A DNA stretch of 64,000 nt from Pyralis farinalis (GCA_947507595.1 OX382281.1:1674001-1738000), one strand, 5' to 3'; shown: positions 21,389-31,639, counted from the stretch's first letter. Translations and numbers: made by a program. Notes: generated by a model not told the origin, from the sequence alone.

Positions 21389-23072
21389 TTAAAAACATAT
21401 CTTCTTCATATAAACAACAAAAAAGAACGTAACTGTGCGTGTTCTGGGAGAATTGCAAGCGTTCATAGGCTATGGTGACCGCTTTACATCAAGCGAGACA
21501 TATCCTTATTTGTCTCTCGACATAGTATAAAAAAAATCGAACCAAGGTGTGCTATAAGTAGATTGTGGTAAAGATTGATACATATACATTGATTAGAGCG
21601 ATGTATGCGAAATTACAAAACAGGGATTAATACATACAGTTTTGCTGCAACCAACACAGAACGTATGTACACGTTTCTTACAAATTTTGCATACCCGCCG
21701 CTGGCGTTGGTGGTTTCTTAACGGGTACTCAGCCAAGCGGTGGGTGAGATCAACATGTCTGCTCTGTGGGGTTACAGGCGGAAGTGGTGCAAGTGGAGTG
21801 GCAGAAGTGCTTTTACAAGAGTAATACGGAAATTTCGATGCGTAAAAGAAGACGAGTGATGGTGGATAATATAAGAATTTAATACGGAGACATTCAGAAG
21901 TCTTCTGAATATTTTTTTATACCACACCCTTGTTCGTTTTCTTTCAATGGGGTACATAGCCAGCATCTGGTCTTTTTTATCCACCCCACCCATCATGATA
22001 TTGTAATCCAATATCAGAATGGGTTTGGTGGAATCTTCGACTTGCTTAACAGCGTTACCATGATATGTAGAGATCATAGAAACTCTATTATTATCTCTCC
22101 ATACCATGATATCGACGTCTCCCGAGGTAAGTCCAGTGATCTGACCCGGGCGCATGTTCCCCTTCGTGAGGCTGTGCAGGGCCTGCGGAACGAACTGGCG
22201 ATTTGTCCGCAAGGTTCCTACACAATCTATCCCCCATGTCTTGAGACGCCGAGCAAGGCATGGAGAATTGTAGAAATTGTCCATCCACAAAGTGCGCCCT
22301 TTGTTCTCAAGACCATGTGTAAGCCTTAAGACAATTGATGGCGTGGATGCTTTTAATGGATCATCAAACTGCTGTGGAGATCTCTTATGAGCGTGAATCT
22401 CAAACCGCCATAAGTACCCAGTTTGAGATTCACAAATTTCATAAGATTTTATTCCCATTGTAGCAGCTTTATTGGGAACTAATTGGTTAATGTCTGACCA
22501 ACCTTTCCACTGCAAAAGAGATTCGTCTAATGCTATATTTTGCCCTACATTGTACAGTAATTGGAATTTTCGATTTAGGTGTGACAGTACTGGCTGTATC
22601 TTAAATAGTTTGGCCTCGGAAACGACCAGTTGAGACGTAAACATGTCTTCGTTATTATTGAAATGTAAAAGTTTGTTTAACAAAATAAAACGATTTATAG
22701 ACATGTGTGCGCCGAAACCGGGAGTATAGAATATGTCAGCAGTCACATTCCAGTATTCCTCCATTCTGGACTTGACCACAACCCCCATCGCAATAATGAT
22801 GGCTAAATAAACATAAAGTTCATCAACTGTCGTGTCATGCCACTGGTTGATGCGGCTATTGGGGTGAAGGATGTTGTTGTCCATCATCTGTTTTGCCACC
22901 TGCTGAGCATATCTATTTGTTTCCTTGGCAATGTGCTCCATAAATTGCCGATCCCATATAGCACGAAAATGTCATGGATCGACATGCGGAGTTGTAGGAC
23001 CAACATTGATGTGTGAAAATGTTTCTCTCCTCGATTCAGGGGGAATCGGAGGATTTGGAAACATTCTCCAAT
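21135..23072. repeat. Left arm of large inverted duplication
   Basis: It is the reverse complement of 25284-27232. Homology runs from GAGGCTCTGCCAATAAGC (21135) to CTCCAAT (23072). It covers about 1.3 kb of piggyBac transposase exon plus about 640 bp of downstream DNA with SINE-like tails and a TA microsatellite (21357-21380). Differences are few (for example a 16-bp deletion, a 3-bp net deletion, and microsatellite length), indicating a recent duplication. The spacer is 2211 bp. Confidence 0.9.
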
Positions 23073-23303
23073 CAAACTCATACATACTACAAGGTCGTTC
23101 CGTCGCTGTTGGAGAAACATCTTCAACAGCAGCTGATATAACTGTAGGGACACGGACGGGAACAGCATCACCAACAGGAGGCTGGTCGAAGCTAGTGGCG
23201 TCAGCATCATCGTTCATTGGTGTTTCCAAGATGCTCCTATACACCCTAGGGATGAATGGAGGCACCGTCTCATCTTCACTGTCATCGGAGCTTGCATCAC
23301 TTC
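21772..23303 (-). pseudogene. piggyBac transposase exon (exon 6 of a spliced gene), with two lesions
   Basis: DDE transposase of the piggyBac family. The exon opens after an acceptor (TTATTTGTTACAG, AG at 23304-23305). It has an acidic lead (SDDSEDETVPPFIPRVY), the DDE core with ALDESLLQWKGW (first Asp), LWMDNFYNSPCLARRL (second) and MMGGVDKKDQMLAMY (third), then the basic C-terminal region. Two lesions are seen against the inverted copy. Deletions of 2 and 1 bp at about 22962-22980 leave an in-frame TGA after TPHVDP. A 16-bp deletion at about 21810 shifts the frame so that the Cys-rich C-terminus is lost. Both imply a non-functional product unless the TGA is bypassed. Confidence 0.85.
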
Positions 23304-23380
23304 CTGTAACAAATAATTTGTAGGTACACAATCTAATGCAGACCAATAACCTGGTCCAAGCTAAAACAGTTGCTATTTAC

Positions 23381-23490
23381 CAAAATTGACCGCCAAGACG
23401 ATATCGCTCAGAATCTGCCTACGAGGTAGAGCGCGTGGCATCTGTGAGGCGGTTGGCGTGCTCCGGGATGAGTGCCCGTGTTCCACGAAC
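23381..23490 (-). CDS. Exon 5 of piggyBac-fusion gene
   Basis: A 110-bp exon between the acceptor TTCTTTCAG and the donor G/GTAAATAG. It reads VEHGHSSRSTPTASQMPRAL and more, ending VLAVNFG. The incoming phase 2 (AT/G) joins exon 4 and the outgoing phase 1 joins GA-AGT of the transposase exon, restoring a continuous frame. The first half resembles the start of exon 4 (same FxExGxSSxSTP pattern), so the two exons look like duplicates. Confidence 0.6.
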
Positions 23491-23843
23491 CTGAAAGAAA
23501 AGTATTCTAGTACAAACAAAGTTCACGGTTGACCCCCGGGGCTATGTTTGCTTGCAGCGGTCAACACGATCCTCACTTTTGTTTAATAATGACCACCAAT
23601 AGCATTTAAGTGTCATACAATAAAATACTTTTTACGGACAAAACAACTTTTGTTTATAGAACCCTAAAAATGGTAGGTAAAAACCCGAAAACAAGGAAAC
23701 GGTTTCGACTTATTGTCGATCAAGAGATGGACTAGCTATGAAAACACGTTCAAGGGAGGTTTGTTGTTAAAGGGTCAACCGTGAACGTTGTCGATAGTAC
23801 CTATTTCTTTAGAGGTAAGAAGAAAAATCTGGAAGTGACATAC

Positions 23844-24005
23844 ATTACTGGTGGAGAAGCAGGCAAACATGGCTGAGCTACTGCATCCACAGAGCTTTTT
23901 GATGCAACTGTGTCGTGCACATTCTGACGAGGGTGGGGAAAACATTGCAGCATTGTTGGTGAGCCCGATGGCGTGCTCTGGCTTGAATTCCCACACTCGA
24001 AAAAC
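23844..24005 (-). CDS. Exon 4 of piggyBac-fusion gene
   Basis: A 162-bp exon with acceptor CAATTTTAG and donor AT/GTATGTCAC. It encodes FFECGNSSQSTPSGSP and then a Ser/Pro-rich stretch ending LPASPPVM. Phases 2 in and 2 out agree with exons 3 and 5. The 3' end and following intron (GGAAGTGACATACATTACTGG region) resemble those after exon 3, again pointing to tandem exon duplication. No known domain. Confidence 0.6.
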
Positions 24006-24162
24006 CTAAAATTGTGTAGTACAGTTAAGCGCACGTCACGTACATGCAGTTCGATATTATCGCTTAATACTACATAAATGTGGTAGAAACATCAGAGTGT
24101 AAAGCTTATAGTGATAGAGATATCTCTTTAGAGATGAGAAGAAAAGCCTGGAAGTGACTCAC

Positions 24163-24315
24163 ATTGCTGGCGAGGGCGCTATCACAGAAGCAGACGAAGG
24201 TGACGGTGCTGATTCATCCACAGGGCTCGATGTGCCTTCGGCTATATCATCGGGCTCCTGTAGATAATCCATTGAAGAAGCGGTCGATGCGGGTGGTATG
24301 ACCACGGTTTGGGAT
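24163..24315 (-). CDS. Exon 3 of piggyBac-fusion gene
   Basis: A 153-bp exon with acceptor TTTGTCTAG and donor AT/GTGAGTCAC. Acidic, Ser/Pro-rich sequence (MDYLQEPDDIAEGTSSPVDE, ending IAPSPAM), like the disordered N-termini of piggyBac transposases and of many regulatory proteins. Phases 2/2 keep one frame with its neighbours. Confidence 0.6.
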
Positions 24316-24415
24316 CTAGACAAACATTTCAAATAACCACTATTTATTTCAGATTATATTGGCAAGTAATAGTAATTAATATTTACAGCTATTATATTTA
24401 AATAAAACTGCTTAC

Positions 24416-24502
24416 GGTTGCCACTGGCGTATTTGCTTAGCATGGAGGGGAGTCTCGAGACCATGGCCAATCGGCATTTGCGATATATCATAAATCGAAA
24501 GT
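24416..24502 (-). CDS. Exon 2 of piggyBac-fusion gene
   Basis: An 87-bp exon with acceptor TTTAATTTCAG and donor CC/GTAAGC. It encodes LSIYDISQMPIGHGLETPLH and about nine more residues. Incoming codon GA/A and outgoing codon CC/A both join in frame. Confidence 0.6.
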
Positions 24503-24626
24503 CTGAAATTAAAATTCATCATTAACAATAGTTATACAAAATTATTTTTGTAAATCAATAAGTAATTCATAAACACTAAATATTTTTGTGAAGTGAAAAA
24601 AGCATTAGAAAAATTAAAAGGCTAAC

Positions 24627-24818
24627 TCGTCAATAGTTAATAGCCCAGGGCGCTGATTGAGACCTTGGGAGCGACCACCTCGGCTACCATGACCACCACG
24701 ACGACCAACACCACTACGACCACGTGGAACCACCACCTCTTCCTCCACCCGCACCGGCAGTTGCACTCTTAGCCCTCTACCTCGCGTCGGTCCACGAGTG
24801 CGAGCACGTTTTGGTACA
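24627..24818 (-). CDS. Exon 1 (first visible) of piggyBac-fusion gene, Arg/Gly-rich
   Basis: A 192-bp exon with acceptor AAATTAG and donor GA/GTTAGCC. The frame starts VPKRARTRGPTRGRGLRVQL and ends GLNQRPGLLTIDE. The middle is an RG/RGG-rich segment (RGRSGVGRRGGHGSRGGRSQ), a composition often found in nucleic-acid-binding regions. An incoming phase of 2 requires an upstream exon with the start codon, which I could not find between 24830 and 25283. Confidence 0.5.
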
Positions 24819-25283
24819 CTAATTTAAAAAAAATGCAAATAAATTAAAAACTAAAACAAAACATGCACGTTCGTAAAACTTAATTAGAATTAAGAGTAAA
24901 AGATCCATAAAAAAAAAACAATGTCACCAAAAATTATATCAAGCGCTAAAATAAATCCAAATTTCCACACTCTCCTTATCCATATTATTCCAACCACCGA
25001 ATAAAATGGCGATTCTTTGCCCTTGACCCCATAACTCCCATCCGTCGTTACACATATAGGATGCGTGTTTGTTTTTTTAATTTTGTTTTTTTCTTGCAAT
25101 ATCCAATCGAAGATATACAAATTAAATGCTGTATACATGTCTAAATGATGTTATTAACGATACTTAGCTCTAACTGTAGTATTTTTTTATTCATAATAAG
25201 TGAAATAGTAGGAGCATGGTGCGCGACATGTCTTACAATGTATATAAAAATAAAAAAAATTACAACAACAAAAACAGGTTACA

Positions 25284-26782
25284 ATTGGAGAATGTTTCCA
25301 AATCCTCCGATTCCCCCTGAATCGCGGAGAGAAACATTTTCACACATCAATGTTGGTCCGACAACTCCGCATGTTGATCCATATGACATTTTCGTTGCTA
25401 TATGGGATCGGCAGTTTATGGAGCACATTGCCAAGGAAACAAATAGATATGCTCAGCAGGTGGCAAAACAGATGATGGACAACAACATCCTTCACCCCAA
25501 TAGCCGCATCAACCAGTGGCATGACACGACAGTTGATGAACTTTATGTTTATTTAGCCATCATTATTGCGATGGGCGTTGTGGTCAAGTCCAGAATGGAG
25601 GAATACTGGAATGTGACTGCTGACATATTCTATACTCCCGGTTTTGGCGCACACATGTCTATAAATCGTTTTATTTTGTTAAACAAACTTTTACATTTCA
25701 ATAATAACGAAGACATGTTTACGTCTCAACTGGTCGTTTCCGAGGCCAAACTATTTAAGATACAGCCAGTACTGTCACACCTAAATCGAAAATTCCAATT
25801 ACTGTACAATGTAGGGCAAAATATAGCATTAGACGAATCACTTTTGCAGTGGAAAGGTTGGTCAGACATTAACCAATTAGTTCCCAATAAAGCTGCTACA
25901 ATGGGAATAAAATCTTATGAAATTTGTGAATCTCAAACTGGGTACTTATGGCGGTTTGAGATTCACGCTCATAAGAGATCTCCACAGCAGTTTGATGATC
26001 CATTAAAAGCATCCACGCCATCAATTGTCTTAAGGCTTACACATGGTCTTGAGAACAAAGGGCACACTTTGTGGATGGACAATTTCTACAATTCTCCATG
26101 CCTTGCTCGGCGTCTCAAGACATGGGGGATAGATTGTGTAGGAACCTTGCGGACAAATCGCCAGTTCGTTCCGCAGGCCCTGCACAGCCTCACGAAGGGG
26201 AACATGCGCCCGGGTCAGATCACTGGACTTACCTCGGGAGACGTCGATATCATGGTATGGAGAGATAATAATAGAGTTTCTATGATCTCTACATATCATG
26301 GTAACGCTGTTAAGCAAGTCGAAGATTCCACCAAACCCATTCTGATATTGGATTACAATATCATGATGGGTGGGGTGGATAAAAAAGACCAGATGCTGGC
26401 TATGTACCCCATTGAAAGAAAACGAACAAGGGTGTGGTATAAAAAAATATTCAGAAGACTTCTAAATGTCTCCGTATTAAATTCTTATATTATCCACCAT
26501 CACTCGTCTGCTCTTACGCATCGAAATTTCCGTATTACTCTTGTAAAAGCACTTCTTTCAAAACACTGTTCTGCCACTCCACTTGCACCACTTCCGCCTG
26601 TAACCCCACAGAGCAGACATGTTGATCTCACCCACCGCTTGGCTGAGTACCCGTTAAGAAACCACCAACGCCAGCGGCGGGTATGCAAAATTTGTAAGAA
26701 ACGTGTACATACGTTCTGTGTTGGTTGCAGCAAAACTGTATGTATTAATCCCTGTTTTGTAATTTTGCATACATCTCTCTAA
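25284..26782 (+). CDS. piggyBac transposase, N-terminally truncated copy, open frame
   Basis: An inverted duplicate of the exon at 23072-21772 without its lesions. The homologous open frame runs about 498 residues from WRMFPNPPIPP to the stop at 26782. The upstream codons (from 25145) come from unrelated flank and have no counterpart in the other copy. The three catalytic Asp motifs (ALDESLLQW, LWMDNFYNS, GGVDKKDQM) are present. The C-terminal Cys-rich domain is complete (CKICKKRVHTFC, then CSKTVC). The acidic N-terminal region is missing. No terminal repeats or TTAA were found for this copy. Confidence 0.8.
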
Positions 26783-27232
26783 TCAATGTATATGTATCAA
26801 TCTTTACCACAATCTACTTATAGCACACCTTGGTTCGATTTTTTTTTATACTATGTCGAGAGACAAATAAGGATATGTCTCGCTTGATGTAAAGCGGTCA
26901 CCATAGCCTATGAACGCTTGCAATTCTCCCAGAACACGCACAGTTACGTTCTTTTTTGTTGTTTATATGAAGAAGATATGTTTATAATTAATATTATATA
27001 TATATATTTCTTTTTTTATCCAATACCGGGTGGCAAACGAACATACGGCCTACCTGAAGTGAAACGTTTACCGTAGCATATGAACGCGTGCAATCCAAGG
27101 AGTGTCGCTAATGTGTTGCCACCTCCGCTGCCAACGCAGCCACTTCTAGTTATTTAATGTGTGAAGTCGCTCACTCACAAGAACACGACAACTGTCCGGG
27201 AAGTTGTTAGCTTATTGGCAGAGCCTCTATGC
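25284..27232. repeat. Right arm of large inverted duplication
   Basis: Reverse-complement partner of 21135-23072, starting in the middle of the transposase exon (ATTGGAGAATG). It ends where an RTE fragment begins (27237). The outer part (26855-27232) contains two SINE-like tails with the CTTGATGTAAAGCGG and CTACCTGAAGTGAAACG motifs. Confidence 0.9.
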
Positions 27233-27236
27233 AACA

Positions 27237-28650
27237 GTCTTGGCCTTCCCCGGCTCCTACATCCTTCCACTTTTGTATTGTATATCTGCTTCGTCATTCT
27301 TTCATCTTGCATTCTTTCTACATGCCCGAACCATCGGAGCATGCCTCTTCTTATTTTAACACCGACGCTCTCTTTCAGACCAACTCTATTTCTAACATCA
27401 TCATTGTGAATACGGTCTATAAGCCTTACGCCACAAATTTTGCGCAGCGCTCGCATTTCAACCGCGTTTATTCTACTTTCATGCTCTTTCTGCCATACTC
27501 AGCTCTCGCTTCCATAAGTTAGCGTTGGGACCAACACTGCATTGTGTATAGCGAGTTGTGCCTTCTGGCTCAGGTTTTTACTGCCAAGAAGTTTTTCCAA
27601 CGCTCAATTCACACTATTCCCAGCACTCACTCGTCTTTTCACATCTGCGGTGTACCTTCCATCCCTGCTGAAAGCGCATCCAAGATATACAAACTCATCC
27701 ACTTGTTCCAACACTTCATCATCAATTCTTTCATTTTTTCATCAGGATTCTTCTCTTTCAAATACCATTTTCTTTGTTTTCTTCGCATTCACTAGTAAGC
27801 TTTTCTCCATACATTCGTCTTTCATCGTTGTGACCAGTGTTTGCAGTTTAGATGGTGTATCTGCTAATAGCACGGCATCGTCTGCATACAGCAGACAGTT
27901 CACCACTAGGTCACCCATGCGCAATCCCACATTCGTTGACCTTATTCTCTGCAGACAACTATCGAGATACAGGATAAACAGCCTAGCAGATAGCATGCAA
28001 CCCTGTTTGACACCAATTTTGACATCAAACCAGGGTGACATGCCACCGTCTATCCGCACACATGCTGAGCAATCCTTGTAAGTGGACTGCACAGCACGGA
28101 TCAGTGAACCGTCAATTCCATATCTCGGCAATATGTCCCACAGTTCCTTTCGCACAACCCTATCAAAGGCTTTCTCAAGATCCACAAAACCGCAGAAAAC
28201 CTTCCGGTCTATGGCCAGATGCTTCTCTACGATATTGCGGAGCGAGAAAACTTGATCCGTACATCCCCTTCCATTTCGGAAACCTCCTTGTGCGTCCCAC
28301 AGCATTTCATCGGATTTCACCCTCATTCTCCTTTCAATCACCTTTCCATATACTTTTGCTGCTAAGCTGATCAAACTGATGGCCCTATAGCTGGCGCAGT
28401 CCATGCGTGACCCCTTGCCTTTATACAAGGGCACGATGACTGCGCGTCTCCAGTCCATTGGGACCCTTCCAGTTCTCCAGCATAGGTTGCATAGGTACCA
28501 GAAGGCGTCCCGGACGTAAGTGCCACCTAATTTGATCATCTCAGCTGTGATCAGATCAATTCCCGCTGATTTTCCATTTTTCAAGCTTCGTATCGACCAT
28601 TCGATCTTATCCATAGTTATGCCTTCGTCGGACGCCGTCAACGTGGAGCA
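27237..28650 (-). mobile_element. RTE element, RT part (3' half)
   Basis: The minus-strand 3' half of the RTE family represented in full at 39983-43050. The very 3' end (PARxLA and following) is lost at the junction with the inverted-repeat arm. With the 5' piece at 29394-29848 it probably formed one insertion, now split by a Penelope-like fragment and an internal deletion. Confidence 0.8.
27742..28641 (-). pseudogene. RTE reverse transcriptase domain
   Basis: A 299-codon open piece with the full RT palm: KSAGIDLITAEMIKLGG, RAVIVPLYKGKGSRMD, FVDLEKAFDRVVRKELWD, GVKQGCMLSARLFILYLDS and the catalytic LLYADDAVLLAD. The endonuclease half is missing, and frameshifts after 27742 separate the thumb (27175-27456). 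Confidence 0.85.
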
Positions 28651-28797
28651 TACTCATATAATGGGACGCTCATCAAACGGTGTATCATAGTTTTATACGC
28701 TGCGAGCTTGTGTTGCCAAGGATGGCAGGATGACGCGGGAATCGTGGTATCGGTATGAGTGGGTTTACGATATATCGAAAATTGATGGAGGGATTGA

Positions 28798-29393
28798 TTT
28801 CACGAACACGTATCGGCGTATAAAAACAATCGCCCAGAAAGGTCACACTTCGCCGAGCATCTCATAGACAAAGGACATAACTTATCCCCCACTAATACAT
28901 ATCAAATTTTACACACCATAGACAAAGGTTTAAAACTAAATATTAGGGAACAATTAGAAATTAATAAACATAAAAATTCTAAAATTACTCTCATGAACAA
29001 ACAGACTGACGTAAACCATTCCCCACTATTAAATCTTTTCGCTCACACCATCCACCCCCACCCTCAATTCAATATAAGGGACGGCAAAGCGATGGATTTG
29101 TCACTTGTAGCATGTTATTCTTACGATTAAGGTCTACAACGCCTGATGATGCCTCGTGGAGAGGCGAAACACGTGTCGCAGTCGTGGCAGCGACGGTGTT
29201 GGTGGGGGCATGCGGATTCTGTTCCAGATGGCGACGACCGCAGCAGCCGAGGCAGAGACTACCGGAGCAGCCATCGCAGCGTCGGCATGTAGCACGTACT
29301 AACAGTAGTGGGTGGGTGCCGGCCGGCGCTAGGCCGCATGAACTAATTGGTGGCGGAAGCACACAAAGCAGGGTAGATCAAATTGCAAGTAAT
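28798..29393 (+). mobile_element. Penelope-like element fragment (GIY-YIG C-terminus and 3' repeat)
   Basis: The plus frame reads FHEHVSAYKNNRPERSHFAE, HLIDKGH and later EQLEINKHKNSK and NHSPLLNLF, stopping at TAA (29130). This spacing of FxEH, FAxHL, GH and LExxxIxxH matches the C-terminal part of the GIY-YIG endonuclease of Penelope-like elements. The 5' RT part is missing. A hammerhead-like ribozyme starts directly after the stop, as in the long repeats of this group. It sits inside RTE sequence on the other strand. Confidence 0.7.
29131..29191 (+). ncRNA. Hammerhead-type self-cleaving ribozyme
   Basis: Core CTGATGA at 29143-29149; stem II GCCTC (29151-29155)/GAGGC (29161-29165) with loop GTGGA; GAAA at 29166-29169; then C-ACGT-G-TC (29170-29177), the small stem III and cleavage site layout known for Penelope-type hammerheads. 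Stem I pairs ACAACGC (29136-29142) with GC-A-GTCGT (29178-29185), with one bulge and one mismatch. One extra T (29150) lies between the core and stem II. Known role: self-cleavage of Penelope-like transcripts. Confidence 0.65.
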
Positions 29394-29848
29394 CTCTTAC
29401 ATCAGTGGCTAAGCGAGAGGAGAGTACGACACCTACACCAGCACTGGCATGATCGTCCCGGTCTACCCCAGACCATAGGGCCATCATACCACCGGGCATA
29501 TCATCGGTGTCGCTCCCCTTGCGCTTAGTCTCTGTCACACATAAAGCATCCAAACGTCTATCATTCATTACGTCTATCAGTTCATTCGTCTTATCATTCA
29601 ATCCACCTCTCACATTCCACGTGCCTACGCGGCACTCGGCTCCCCTCGTCCCGCCGGAATTGGCGCTGCGTGGTGGGTGGCGGCCCCCACCGTCGCATGC
29701 AGCTATATTCGCACCGACGGGGGCGGATCGGTGCGCGTCGCCTACGGGGGACGCCCTAATCCGCACGTCGGTGCGCTCTTGGTCCAGAATTCCAATCGAC
29801 TGATTGGCAGGGGCCGCGAACGAGCACGCTTCTGGCACATGACCCCCT
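29394..29848 (-). pseudogene. RTE 5' fragment (N-terminus and start of endonuclease)
   Basis: The minus strand encodes an RTE N-terminus: GGRHPPRSANSGGTRGAECR, VGTWNVRGGL (endonuclease beta-1), DALCVTETKRKGSDTDDMPG and AGVGVVLSSRLATDVRDY, where homology stops. It extends further 5' than the copy at 39983, showing that the latter is slightly truncated. Confidence 0.8.
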
Positions 29849-29849
29849 A

Positions 29850-30905
29850 AATTTTTCATAAATCATAAATCTTTATTTGCATGAACCACGGTATAGAAAG
29901 ATGTTACAATTCAGGTAGTACAGTCGTGTTTCGCTGACAAAATAGTAGCAGGCAAATTACGAGTGTTATTTAAAAATACTTATAAGTAGTAAGTGAAACT
30001 GTGCAAAATGTCCTTAACAATAACAAAACCTTAATCTATCTACAAAATTATTACTCACATACAATTTCTATCTAAGATTTTTTTTAGATCATAAAAGCTA
30101 TTAATGTTTAGCCATTCATACAAACGTTTCTTAAACAACGTTATGTTTAACAGTTTAAATTCATTTGGTTTCCTATTATATATTTTTATACACATATTTA
30201 GGCAACTATTGTTATATTTCGTCAGTCTAGGAGTAACATTTAGGACGAGTCTGTTCGGATTACGTGTGTTTCGGGGATATATGTCACTTGCTTTCGTGAA
30301 CAATGTCTTGTTTTTAAAGACGAACATACCGATTTCATGAATATACATATAGTGACGGTAGAGGTAATATACCAAGTCTTTTAAATAGTGGCTTACATGA
30401 TTCCTCTGGCGACATCCCGCACATTGCACGAATACATTTATTTTGGGCATGATGATGGGCGAATGCTTTATTTGTATCGGTACCATTACCCCACATTATG
30501 AGACCATATCGTAGTATAGACTCCACGTATGCGTGGTATGTTGCGATCGCTGTTTTCATATCTGTAATGGTTTTGACGTGTTTAAGGGCATATACAAATT
30601 TATTAATTCTGCTGCATACGTTGTTTACTTGTTCTTTCCAATTTATATCCTCATCTAATTTCACTCCCAGAAATTTGGTATGTGTGACCTCTTCAAGTTT
30701 TGGTATATTTAATCTAATATTATAATTTATATTCGAAAATTTATTGAATTGTATATACTGGGATTTATCGAAATTGTTTAAGTCAAGCCATTCTGTGAGT
30801 ATGTCAATTGTATTGTTTATGTCATCTTCGTGATCTTTAATTGTATTGTTATTCTTATCGCATCTTATAATAATTGAAATGTCATCGGCGTACAGAATAC
30901 ATTTG
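29850..30905 (-). mobile_element. 5'-truncated LINE, CR1/Jockey-like
   Basis: The minus strand starts exactly at the catalytic motif ILYADDISIII (about 30898). It continues through LTEWLDLNNFDKSQYIQF, TKFLGVKLDEDINWKEQV and HAYVESILRYGLIMWGNG to 30335. After a one-base frameshift at about 30345 it goes on to EIGMFVFKNKTLFTKASDIY and NPNRLVLNVTPRLTKYNNSC (to 30055). The 3' UTR has AATAAA and ends near 29855 in ATTTATGATTTATG. 5' truncation within the RT palm. Confidence 0.8.
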
Positions 30906-30928
30906 TGATGTCAACAATGTCATTAAAA

Positions 30929-30952
30929 TATCGATTTCGATATATATCGATA
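30929..30952. promoter_or_regulatory. DRE-like TATCGATA cluster
   Basis: TATCGAT at 30929-30935 and a perfect TATCGATA at 30945-30952, the site bound by DREF in flies. It lies about 180 bp upstream of the ATG at 31133. A promoter role is inference; the AT-rich setting makes chance matches possible. Confidence 0.3.
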
Positions 30953-31132
30953 TATATATTTTTGATTTGCCCATCCGTACCTGTCAGTACGTGTCGCCGA
31001 ACACGTTTTACCTGTGTTTTTTTTTTTTAATTGCTTTACATCGGAGTCGTTCGGTACTTACACATATAATACATCATAGACGTAATAAAATAGTCAGACG
31101 GAATCTCGCTGAGAAACAACTGAAGCACCACA

Positions 31133-31152
31133 ATGGCGGCATGTAACTATGT
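31133..31152 (+). CDS. Possible first coding exon of ZAD zinc-finger gene
   Basis: ATG in a good context (CACAATGG) followed by six codons (MAACNY) and GT, then the strong donor GTGAGTGTC. Phase 2 would complete a Val codon with the exon at 36880, giving MAACNYV directly before the ZAD residues, a usual distance from the N-terminus. The exon is very short and no transcript is available; a chance ATG-donor pair is possible. Confidence 0.3.
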
Positions 31153-31189
31153 GTGAGTGTCAAGTGGGTTGCCAGATGGAAGGAAATTT

Positions 31190-31395
31190 CCCATTTCCAC
31201 CACTACCACTAAGGTGGCCATCAAACATACGGCCTGCCTGATGGTAAACAGTCACCGTAGCCTATGGACATTTGCAACACCAGGGGTGTCACTCATGCGT
31301 TGCCGACCCTCTAAAAAACTCTTTACGCATTTCTTGAAGAACTCCATGCTGTAGTCCCTTGGAAAAACCTCGGCTGGGAGCTCATTCCACAGCTG
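31190..31395 (-). repeat. CR1-like LINE 3' end
   Basis: Reverse-orientation copy of the same 3' end as 49820-50000. The end of ORF2 (LWNELPAEVFPRDYSMEFFK, KCVKSFLEG) is followed by the 3' UTR with ATGTCCATAGGCTACGG in reverse. Truncated at about 31395. Confidence 0.75.
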
Positions 31396-31639
31396 AGTGA
31401 AACTAACTAAAAAGAAATAAAAAAATTATATGATTCGCTACTGTCTTTGGAACTCGAATTTTATGGGTCGTTGATTTGTAACTTGTATTGTTTAAAACAG
31501 GTATTGATGAAAATAAATTAAACACATGAAATATAACATTACATATTCCTTTTATTATGTGGGACAACTGCATACTTATTGGAAATAAATAATGCCCAAA
31601 CAAATACACCATTTTTAATGACCAGACGAGGCTCTGGCG
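31396..31639. other. No gene recognised
   Basis: AT-rich. A 69-codon minus frame (31403-31612) has no recognisable domain. Confidence 0.4.

Noticed and set aside
24890..25138. Start exon of the piggyBac-fusion gene
   Set aside because: Hydrophobic, AT-driven composition and no donor in the required phase 2.
25145..25283. N-terminal 46 codons of the right piggyBac copy as real protein
   Set aside because: They come from flanking DNA beyond the inverted-repeat border and have no match in the other copy.
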